A DNA stretch of 64,000 nt from positions 124,001 through 188,000 of the forward strand of contig CABUWI010000005.1 of the NCBI GenBank assembly GCA_902495245.1, in the 5' to 3' direction. The translations under genes and the position numbers were made by a program. Shown here one piece after another: positions 52,222 through 59,321 of this stretch. The first letter of the stretch is position 1, and the number at the start of each line of letters is the position of its first letter. The notes beneath the pieces are model-generated. The model was not told where the DNA came from. It did no database searches and saw only the letters and a list, made by a program, of their open reading frames with translations. This DNA is from an uncultured Porphyromonadaceae bacterium. GTDB taxonomy: Bacteria; Bacteroidota; Bacteroidia; Bacteroidales; Muribaculaceae.

Positions 52222-53388
52222 TCAGCGCACGCTCACTTTCGCAACCCGTGAGCCAGCGCGGACAACATACAGCCCCTGCGCCGCGGCGATGCGCGCCGTG
52301 CCGCATGCCGCGGCGACCCGGCTGCCGTCAATGCCATATACCTCCACGGGCGTCCCTTCGGGCGCGCTCACGCTGATGGCACCTTTGGCGGCGCTGATAA
52401 CAATGTCGGCTGTTGCGTCTGCCACTTCGCTGATGCCGTCCTGGCCGTTGTCGGCAACTATGTAGCCCGCCTCGGCAACGAGCTGCTGACCCGCGGGACT
52501 CGCCAGATATTCTGCCAGCTGTCTGGCTGCCGATTCGGCAGGTTCATCGGCGCGCACAACGGCATAAACCTCAGTCGAGTAGGGGTACGCGCCCTCGGCG
52601 ATATTCTTTTTGCTCGGCTCGACTCCGTCAATGGCCGCCGCGCTCACTTCGTCGCCGCGGCCGCCGCCGTAGACCACGGCGTCAGAATAGCGTGTCGTGT
52701 ATGTAATGACGCCCGGCTGCTTGGTCAGTCCGTTTGCATACATGTCCCCCGGATATTCAGTGCCCAGTGTCATGAAATCGGCCGAGGGTGTAACGCCGGG
52801 CACGAGCATGTCAAACAGCGTCCGGTTGGTCGACCCCTCCGGCCATATCCACGGCGTCAGCGCCACGCCGGCGTGCTCCGTCTGCTCGCCGCTGAAAATG
52901 GCGCGAATCTCTTCCGAGCTGAATGAGCGCTGCTCGCCCTCGAAGCCGGCAAGGAAAATCAGTGCGTCGCGGCCTATGGAATATGTCTGCAACTCCACTC
53001 CCATCTCTTCGGCCTCGGCCTGTTCGTTGGCAAGAGTTTTGCGGTCAACGAAGATAATGTCTGTTGCCTCACCGATGAGATTCTCGTATGCCTTGTGAGT
53101 GTCGTTCCACGCCATGCGTCGCTCCAGCGCCTCGCTGTCCTCTGCCTTCAGCGCCCCCTTAATTTCAATTTCGAACGGGTGTATATGACGAGAATCATAG
53201 GGGTCTTGCTGTTTCCATTCATATTGTTTGCCAAAAGCCTTGGCCACAAGAATCTTGCGCAATGCCTCCGTACTCTCCGAACCGTCCATTCGCGGAAAAT
53301 CTTCTCCCTTGATTTCGGCCGCCAGTGTCGGCGCAGTTGCGGCAATTCCTGCCAAAATGCAGCAAATAAGCATCTTACTCTTGTTCAT
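52222..53388 (-). CDS. Exported PstS-like substrate-binding protein with sorting-like tail
   Basis: A 388-residue protein with a signal peptide (MLICCILAGIAATAPTLA). The domain at about residues 25-330 resembles periplasmic phosphate-type binding proteins: FSSEEIRAIFSGE, the NRTLFDMLVPG segment, AYPYSTEVYAVVRADEP and a C-terminal LAEYLASPAGQQLVAEAGY, typical of the PBP-like/PstS group. The last 50 residues (VEVYGIDGSRV...GLYVVRAGSRVAKVSVR) form a sorting-like tail. No ABC transporter genes are adjacent. I use ATG 53388; the frame runs further upstream through locus F, but the signal peptide begins here. Confidence 0.75.
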   Translation of the reverse strand: MNKSKMLICCILAGIAATAPTLAAEIKGEDFPRMDGSESTEALRKILVAKAFGKQYEWKQQDPYDSRHIHPFEIEIKGALKAEDSEALERRMAWNDTHKAYENLIGEATDIIFVDRKTLANEQAEAEEMGVELQTYSIGRDALIFLAGFEGEQRSFSSEEIRAIFSGEQTEHAGVALTPWIWPEGSTNRTLFDMLVPGVTPSADFMTLGTEYPGDMYANGLTKQPGVITYTTRYSDAVVYGGGRGDEVSAAAIDGVEPSKKNIAEGAYPYSTEVYAVVRADEPAESAARQLAEYLASPAGQQLVAEAGYIVADNGQDGISEVADATADIVISAAKGAISVSAPEGTPVEVYGIDGSRVAAACGTARIAAAQGLYVVRAGSRVAKVSVR

Positions 53389-53430
53389 AGTTCTAAAAAT
53401 TGCTTTCAAATGTATAGGTATTTCCCCCCC

Positions 53431-53461
53431 CAAATATACGCAAAAAAAATCAATATGCAAA
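53431..53461 (-). promoter_or_regulatory. Consensus promoter of the binding-protein-like gene
   Basis: On the minus strand TTTG (53458-53461), a 19-base spacer, and TATATTTG (53431-53438) match the consensus. It lies between locus F and the start codon and confirms the start at 53388. Confidence 0.8.
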
Positions 53462-53522
53462 CGTTTAGCTGATTTTTTTGAAAAAAAATTTAATAAACCA
53501 AGCAACTTTGCGATAATTCTGT

Positions 53523-53618
53523 GTAGGGACGCACGGCTCGTGCATCCGCTTTTTTTGAACGTGTAACGTGTTGTAATGTTGATGATTACGTGCGGACGCA
53601 CGGGCCGTGCGTCCCTAC
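53523..53618. repeat. REP-like inverted pair, family 1 (locus F)
   Basis: A 96-bp element. The left arm has one stem change (CGTGCATCC). The centre resembles locus C, and the flank before it matches that of locus E. The gap 53389-53776 (388 bases) holds two promoters in opposite directions and this element, and no gene that I can support. Confidence 0.85.
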
Positions 53619-53708
53619 ATAACGTGTGGGCGCCGCGCGGACCCCCTGCAGCGTCTCGCTGTAATTTCTTGCTCGGTTTGCCCGAATTTTGAGCCGATTG
53701 CGGTCGGG

Positions 53709-53740
53709 TTTGCGCGGGTGGCGGTTTTTTTGTAACTTTG
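53709..53740 (+). promoter_or_regulatory. Consensus promoter of the CoA-transferase gene
   Basis: TTTG at 53709-53712, a 20-base spacer and TAACTTTG at 53733-53740 match the consensus. The ATG is 36 bases further on. Confidence 0.8.
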
Positions 53741-53776
53741 TCGCCATAATTAACTAATGTCATAGTAGATAAAAGC

Positions 53777-55258
53777 ATGTCTTTTCCGTTTATCACTGCC
53801 GACGAGGCCGCCGCTCTGATTCCCGACGGCGCCGCTATCGGTCTGAGCGGTTTCACCGCTTCCGGTGCCCCGAAGGACACCTTTGACGCCGTGGCCCGCA
53901 AGGCCGTGGCCGAACACGAAGCCGGACGTCCCTACAAGGTCGACATCTTTACCGGCGCGAGCACCAACCCCCACGTCGACGGCGCCCTGTCGCTGGCAAA
54001 TGCCATCAACCGACGCGCGCCCTATCAGAACACGCCCGACCTGCGCAAGCGCATCAACAGCCACGATGCCCACTATTTCGACCTCCATCTCAGCGAAATG
54101 GCCCAGAAGCTGCGCTATGGCTTTTACGGCCCGCTCGACTTCGCCGTTATCGAGGCCGTCGACGTGCGCGACGACGGCCGCCTCGTGCTCGGCACGGGTG
54201 CCGGCATATCGACAACCATCGCGCAGATGGCCAAGCACATAATCATCGAGCTGAACTCGGCAATCTCGACCAAGCTCGAGGGCCTGCATGACCTCTACTT
54301 GCCCGCCGACCCTCCATATCGCCGCGAAATCCCCATCTACAACGTCAACGACCGCATCGGCTCGCCCTATCTCTATGTCGACCCGAAAAAGGTGGTGGGC
54401 ATTGTGCGCACCCACGTAACCGACGGCGTGAAGCCTTTCACGGCGCTCGACGAGACCTCGGAGCGCATCGGCGCCAACGTCTGCGAGTTCCTTATCAGCG
54501 AACTGCGCGCCGGCCGCCTGCCCAAGGGCTTCCTGCCGCTGCAGAGCGGCGTGGGCAACGTGGCAAACGCAGTGCTCTACGGCCTGGCCGACGCGCACGA
54601 GATTCCGCCCTTCACAATGTATACCGAGGTGGCCCAGGACGCCGTGCTCGACCTCATGGAGCGCGACCGCTGCAAGTTCGTCTCAACTTGCTCGCTCACC
54701 ATGAGCGACGCCGCCCAGGAGCGCCTCTTTGCCCACGACCACGATTTTTGCCGCCGAATCGCAATCCGTCCCAGCGAACTGAGCAACAACCCCGAGATTA
54801 TTCGCAGACTCGGCGTCATCGCAATGAACACGGCCCTCGAGGCCGACGTGTTCGGCGCAATCAATTCGACCCACGTGCTCGGCACGAAGATGATGAACGG
54901 CATCGGCGGTTCGGGCGACTTCACCCGCAACGGCTACCTCTCTATCTTCTCCTGCCCGTCGGTGTCGAAGGGCGGCTGCATTTCGAACATCGTGCCCATG
55001 GTGGCCCATCAGGACCATTCGGAACACTCGGTCGACGTCATCATCACCGACCAGGGCGTGGCCGACCTGCGCGGCAAGGACCCCGTGCAGCGCGCCGAGC
55101 TCATCGTCGAGAACTGCGCTCACCCCGACTACAAGCCGCTGCTGCGCAAGTATCTCGCCGACGGCCATGGCGGCCAGACGCCCCACGTGCTCACCGAGTC
55201 GTTCGCTTTCCACACCGCCTTCAACGAGACGGGCGACATGCGCAACGCCAAACTCTAA
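53777..55258 (+). CDS. Acetyl-CoA hydrolase/transferase family, probable succinate:acetate CoA-transferase
   Basis: A 493-residue class I CoA-transferase. The predicted catalytic glutamate is Glu284 in FTMYTEVAQDA, and the CoA-binding GIGGSGDFTRN follows. Members of this length and layout move CoA between succinate or propionate and acetate in fermenting anaerobes, and Bacteroidales make these acids. Which acids it uses cannot be read from the sequence. It is transcribed alone from a consensus promoter and followed by a tandem-repeat stretch. Confidence 0.9.
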   Translation: MSFPFITADEAAALIPDGAAIGLSGFTASGAPKDTFDAVARKAVAEHEAGRPYKVDIFTGASTNPHVDGALSLANAINRRAPYQNTPDLRKRINSHDAHYFDLHLSEMAQKLRYGFYGPLDFAVIEAVDVRDDGRLVLGTGAGISTTIAQMAKHIIIELNSAISTKLEGLHDLYLPADPPYRREIPIYNVNDRIGSPYLYVDPKKVVGIVRTHVTDGVKPFTALDETSERIGANVCEFLISELRAGRLPKGFLPLQSGVGNVANAVLYGLADAHEIPPFTMYTEVAQDAVLDLMERDRCKFVSTCSLTMSDAAQERLFAHDHDFCRRIAIRPSELSNNPEIIRRLGVIAMNTALEADVFGAINSTHVLGTKMMNGIGGSGDFTRNGYLSIFSCPSVSKGGCISNIVPMVAHQDHSEHSVDVIITDQGVADLRGKDPVQRAELIVENCAHPDYKPLLRKYLADGHGGQTPHVLTESFAFHTAFNETGDMRNAKL

Positions 55259-55275
55259 TCCAATTCACAGTTCAA

Positions 55276-55390
55276 GGTTAAAAGTTAAGGGTTAAAAGTT
55301 ATTTAACCGAAACCTGATTCTTCACTTTCAACTCTGAACTTCTCACTTTTCAACCCTTAACCCTTCACTTTTAACTCTTAACTTTTAACC
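55276..55390. repeat. Two tandem arrays, TTAAGGGTTAAAAGT theme, in opposite orientation
   Basis: Units of GGTTAAAAGTTAAGG lie at 55276-55300 and complementary units (CCCTTAACCCTTCAC, CTTTTAACTCTTAAC) at about 55351-55390. Because they are inverted, the two blocks could pair into a long AT-rich hairpin just before the M13 peptidase gene. Confidence 0.75.
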
Positions 55391-55397
55391 CCAAAAG

Positions 55398-57437
55398 ATG
55401 AAATTTGCAAAAATAGCTTTGCTCATGACCATAGCACTGACAGGGTGCTCAAAAGGCCCCGGCACAACAAAAAGTCTCGACCTCTCGAAGGTGAGCACCG
55501 AAGTCAAGCCCGGCGATGACTTCTATCTCTACGTTAACCAAAGCTGGATGAACGAGCACCCGCTCACGGGCGAGTATGCCCGCTTCGGCAATTTCGACCT
55601 GCTGCGCGACACGGCCCAGGAGCGCGTGCGTCAGCTCGTGGTCGGCGTGGCCGAGTCCAATCCCGAGCCCGGCACGGTGGCCCACAAGGTCGCCACAGTC
55701 TATAACCTCGCAATGGACTCCGTGCGCCGCAACGCCGAGGGCGCGACCCCCATTCTGGCCGACCTCCGCAAAATCGAGACCACTCCCGCCGATTCGATGG
55801 AGAACCTTTTCATGTGGATGCACGCCAACTTCGCAAGCCCCTTCTTCGGCGCCGGACCCATGGAGAACATGAACAACAGCGACGAATATGCAATGTACGT
55901 GAGCGGCGGCGGCATGGGCCTCGGCGACCGCGACTATTACCTGCTTGACGACGAGCGCAACACCGACGTGCGCAACGCCTACAAGAAGCTCATCGTCGAC
56001 CAGATGAAAAACGCCGGCTATGCCGACGCCGACGCCGAGCGCATCATGCAGAACGTAATGAAAATCGAGACCGCCCTCGCCGAAAAGGCCTGGACTCGCG
56101 AGCAGAGCCGCAACATTCCCGCAATGAACAATCCCCGTTCAATCGCCGAGCTGCGCGCAATGTATCCCGAAATGAACTGGGACAAGTTCTTCCCCACAAC
56201 CATGGGCATCGCCACGCCCGACACGGTCATCGTTACGGAAATCGAGCCCGTCAAGCGCGCCATGGAGACCATGGCCAAGGCGTCCGAGCGCGAACTGAAA
56301 GACTATTATCTCTGGAACTACGTGCGCGGCGCCTCCGGCTATCTGAGCGACGCCTTCACCGACGCTAACTTCGAGTTCAGCAAGGTGGTCAGCGGCGTTA
56401 CCGAGCAGAAGCCCCGCTGGAAGCGCGCTCTGGGCGCCACCGAGGGCGCTCTGGGCGAGGCCGTCGGCGAGCTTTATGTCGAGAAGTACTTCCCCGAGTC
56501 GTCTAAGAAATATATGCTCAACCTCGTCGAGAACCTGCGCGAGGCCCTCGGCCAGCACATCGACAATCTGACCTGGATGAGCGACACCACCAAGGCCAAC
56601 GCCCGCGAGAAACTGGCCGCATTTACCGTGAAAATCGGCTATCCCGACAAGTGGAAAGACTACTCCACCATGGAAATCGACCCCAAGCTGAGCTATTACG
56701 AGAACATGCACAACGTCAGCATGTGGCATCAGCGCGACACTTACAGCAAGTGGGGCAAGCCGGTCGACAAGACCGAGTGGGGCATGACGCCGCAGACGGT
56801 CAACGCCTACTATAACCCCATGGCCAACGAAATCGTGTTCCCCGCCGCCATTCTCCAGGCTCCCTTCTTCGACCCCGAGGCCACCGACGCTGAAAACTAC
56901 GGCGGCATTGGCGTGGTCATCGGCCACGAAATGACCCACGGATTCGACGACCAGGGCCGCAATTTCGACAAGAACGGCAACATGACCAACTGGTGGACCG
57001 ACGAAGACGCCGAGGCGTTCAATCAGCTCGCACAGGGTCTCGTGGCACAGTTCGACGCAGTCGAGGTGCTGCCCGGCCTCCACGCCAACGGCACATACAC
57101 CCTCGGCGAGAACATCGCCGACCAGGGCGGCCTCCGCGTGGCAATGACCGCCTTCCGCAATTCGCAGCAGAAAAAGGGCGTGGACATCAACGACGAAGGA
57201 CAGAAAATCGAAGGCTACTCGCCCGAGCAGATTTTCTACATGAACTATGCCAACCTCTGGGCGCAGAACATTCGCGACGAAGAAATCCGCTCGCTCACGA
57301 TGGGCGACGTCCACTCGCTCGGCAACCTGCGCGTCAACGTCAGCCTGCGCAACCTCGAACCGTTCTTCACCGCATTCGGAATCAAGGAGGGCGACCCCAT
57401 GTGGCGTCCCGAGGCCGAGCGTGTAATCATCTGGTAA
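55398..57437 (+). CDS. M13-family metallopeptidase lipoprotein (PepO/neprilysin type)
   Basis: A 679-residue zinc endopeptidase with a lipobox (TIALTGC, Cys17), so probably anchored in the envelope. The zinc site is HEMTH at 510-514, the third ligand Glu571 in GENIADQGG, and Asp575 supports catalysis. The N-terminal helical domain (about 40-450) is typical of M13. Such enzymes cleave short peptides, and host-peptide degradation is a common suggestion. The start lies 7 bases after the microrepeat. It precedes slyD by 31 bases on the same strand. Confidence 0.94.
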   Translation: MKFAKIALLMTIALTGCSKGPGTTKSLDLSKVSTEVKPGDDFYLYVNQSWMNEHPLTGEYARFGNFDLLRDTAQERVRQLVVGVAESNPEPGTVAHKVATVYNLAMDSVRRNAEGATPILADLRKIETTPADSMENLFMWMHANFASPFFGAGPMENMNNSDEYAMYVSGGGMGLGDRDYYLLDDERNTDVRNAYKKLIVDQMKNAGYADADAERIMQNVMKIETALAEKAWTREQSRNIPAMNNPRSIAELRAMYPEMNWDKFFPTTMGIATPDTVIVTEIEPVKRAMETMAKASERELKDYYLWNYVRGASGYLSDAFTDANFEFSKVVSGVTEQKPRWKRALGATEGALGEAVGELYVEKYFPESSKKYMLNLVENLREALGQHIDNLTWMSDTTKANAREKLAAFTVKIGYPDKWKDYSTMEIDPKLSYYENMHNVSMWHQRDTYSKWGKPVDKTEWGMTPQTVNAYYNPMANEIVFPAAILQAPFFDPEATDAENYGGIGVVIGHEMTHGFDDQGRNFDKNGNMTNWWTDEDAEAFNQLAQGLVAQFDAVEVLPGLHANGTYTLGENIADQGGLRVAMTAFRNSQQKKGVDINDEGQKIEGYSPEQIFYMNYANLWAQNIRDEEIRSLTMGDVHSLGNLRVNVSLRNLEPFFTAFGIKEGDPMWRPEAERVIIW

Positions 57438-57468
57438 ACGAAAACGCTTTCCCGATTGTTAACCTGAC

Positions 57469-58065
57469 ATGGAAATTATTGAACCGGGCGCTTTCGTCGC
57501 CCTCACTTACGATCTTTTTGACATCACGGACGGCAACGAAGAGAAGCTGCTCCATCAGGTAACCGCCGATCAGCCCGAAACCATGGTCTACGGCGTTACC
57601 CCCAACGTCATCGAACCCCTGCTCGAGGCCATCAAGGGCCTGCGCAAGGGCGACCAATTCGAGGCAACCGTCTCGCCGGCCGAGGGTTTCGGCGAGTATA
57701 ACGACGAGATGGTGCGCACCGAAACGCTGCCTCGCGAAATCTTTGAAATCGACGGCAAACTCGACGAAAAGCAGATTCACCCGGGCGCCAACATCTTCCT
57801 CCAGACCAACGTCGGACAGGAAGTGCCCGCCGTGGTGCTCGAGGTCGGGCCTGAAACCGTCAGCGTGAAAGTGGATTTCAACCACCCCCTTGCCGGCCGC
57901 ACGATCAAGCTGCGCGGCAACGTTGTCGAACTGCGCCCCGCGACGGCCGAAGAAGTGGCCGTGCACACCCAGATGGGTCAGTGCGGTTGCGGCGGCTGCG
58001 GCGGCGGTGATTGCGGCGGTGGCGAATGTGGCGGCGGCAGCTGCTGCGACGGCTGTGGCAAGTAA
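57469..58065 (+). CDS. slyD: FKBP-type peptidyl-prolyl isomerase, SlyD type
   Basis: SlyD is a proline isomerase and chaperone that also handles metal ions. The 198-residue protein has an FKBP domain interrupted by the insert-in-flap chaperone domain, with LLEAIKGLRKGDQFEATVSPAEGFGEY and VDFNHPLAGRTIKLRGNVVEL. The C-terminal 28 residues carry eight cysteines separated by glycines, forming a likely metal-binding tail with no histidines. The next gene starts within this tail's codons. Confidence 0.9.
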   Translation: MEIIEPGAFVALTYDLFDITDGNEEKLLHQVTADQPETMVYGVTPNVIEPLLEAIKGLRKGDQFEATVSPAEGFGEYNDEMVRTETLPREIFEIDGKLDEKQIHPGANIFLQTNVGQEVPAVVLEVGPETVSVKVDFNHPLAGRTIKLRGNVVELRPATAEEVAVHTQMGQCGCGGCGGGDCGGGECGGGSCCDGCGK

Positions 58066-59266
58066 TCCGCTGCCCTCCGGATTCTGTGAGCGTGTGCTCG
58101 CGGATTCCGCGATTCCGAATCCTCAGGGACTGCTTGACGCCTTGGCGTCGGGCAGTCCTTCTGTCGCTGTCAGGCGCAATCTCACCAAGGGTTTCACCGG
58201 CCTGCTTGAGGGCGGCGACGCTCCGGCATGGAATGCCGCCGGCGAGTATCTGACCGTGCGCCCCAACTTCACCCTCGACCCGCGCTTCCACCAGGGGCTC
58301 TACTATGTCCAGGACCCGTCGTCCATGGCCATAGGCGCGCTAATCGCCTCCCTCGGCCTTGACCGCCCGGTCAACTATCTCGACGCCTGCGCCGCCCCCG
58401 GCGGAAAGACGACCGCCGCAATCGACGCCCTGCCTCCCGGCAGCTTCGTAGTCGCCAACGAGGCAGAGCCGGCGCGTGCCCGCGTGCTCTGCGAAAACCT
58501 GATGAAGTGGGGCTATCCCCGCGTGGCCGTTACCCTCGGCCCAGCTCAGAAGCTCGCGCGCCTGCCCCGCGGACTGTTCGACATCATCGCCGCCGACGTC
58601 CCTTGTTCGGGCGAGGGCATGATGCGCAAGGACTCCGCCGCCGTGGCCCAGTGGTCGCCCGGTCTGGTCGAGAGCTGCGCCCGCCTCCAGTTCGAGATTG
58701 TCGAGTCGCTGTGGCCGCTTCTGCGCCCCGGCGGCTGGCTCATCTACTCCACCTGCACCTTCGCCAGGGCTGAAAACGAGGATAACGTGGCGCGCATCTG
58801 CGCCGAGCTGGGCGCCGAACAGCTGCCGCTGCCCGAATGGCCCGGAGTTGTCGGCGGACACTTCTATCCCCACCTCGTGCGCGGCGAGGGCCTGTACATG
58901 GCGCTTCTGCGCAAGCCCGGCCAGTCGCCCGCGCCCCCGGCAATTACCGAAAAGGCCCTCTCGAAAGCCAACGTCATATGCTGGTCCACGGGCCCCATGA
59001 GCGAACCCAAAGGCAAGACCGAAATCCCGACCCATGCCGCCGCCCTCCGCGCCGACTTCGACCCCGCGGCCTACCCGTCGGTCGACGTCGACCTCCCTAC
59101 GGCCCGGCGCTTCCTCCATCGCGACGCCCTCGAGCTTCCCGACGGCACCCCGCGCGGCATCGTCCTCATCACCTACGACGGGCGTCCCCTCGGCTGGGTC
59201 AACAACCTCGGTTCCCGCGCCAACAACCTCCTGCCCAAAGACCTCCGCATCCTCCAATCCATATAA
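58055..59266 (+). CDS. RsmF-like 16S rRNA cytosine-5 methyltransferase
   Basis: A 403-residue S-adenosylmethionine enzyme of the NOL1/NOP2/Sun family. Motifs are YLDACAAPGGKTT (SAM binding), DVPCSGEGMMRKD and STCTFARAENEDNV; the two cysteines in the PC and TC motifs do the catalysis and release. The C-terminal region (about residues 290-400) fits the RsmF RNA-binding domains. The start is uncertain: GTG 58055 inside the slyD tail is my choice because family similarity begins there; GTG 58028 is another option. It overlaps slyD by 11 bases. Confidence 0.88.
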   Translation: MASNPLPSGFCERVLADSAIPNPQGLLDALASGSPSVAVRRNLTKGFTGLLEGGDAPAWNAAGEYLTVRPNFTLDPRFHQGLYYVQDPSSMAIGALIASLGLDRPVNYLDACAAPGGKTTAAIDALPPGSFVVANEAEPARARVLCENLMKWGYPRVAVTLGPAQKLARLPRGLFDIIAADVPCSGEGMMRKDSAAVAQWSPGLVESCARLQFEIVESLWPLLRPGGWLIYSTCTFARAENEDNVARICAELGAEQLPLPEWPGVVGGHFYPHLVRGEGLYMALLRKPGQSPAPPAITEKALSKANVICWSTGPMSEPKGKTEIPTHAAALRADFDPAAYPSVDVDLPTARRFLHRDALELPDGTPRGIVLITYDGRPLGWVNNLGSRANNLLPKDLRILQSI

Positions 59267-59270
59267 AATA

Positions 59271-59320
59271 AGGTCCTTAAAGACTTTAACGACTTTAAGG
59301 ACCTTAAGGACTTTACCGAC
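59271..59320. repeat. Irregular tandem array, CTTTAAGGACCTTAAGGA theme
   Basis: Five or six units such as GACTTTAAG and GACCTTAAG lie head to tail between two convergent genes. The inverted units (GGTCCTTAAAG and CTTTAAGGACC) could form a hairpin that ends transcription from both sides. Confidence 0.7.
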
Positions 59321-59321
59321 C

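Noticed and set aside
53389..53901. N-terminal extension of the binding-protein-like gene
   Set aside because: The extension translates the locus F repeat and two promoters; a clear signal peptide begins at 53388.
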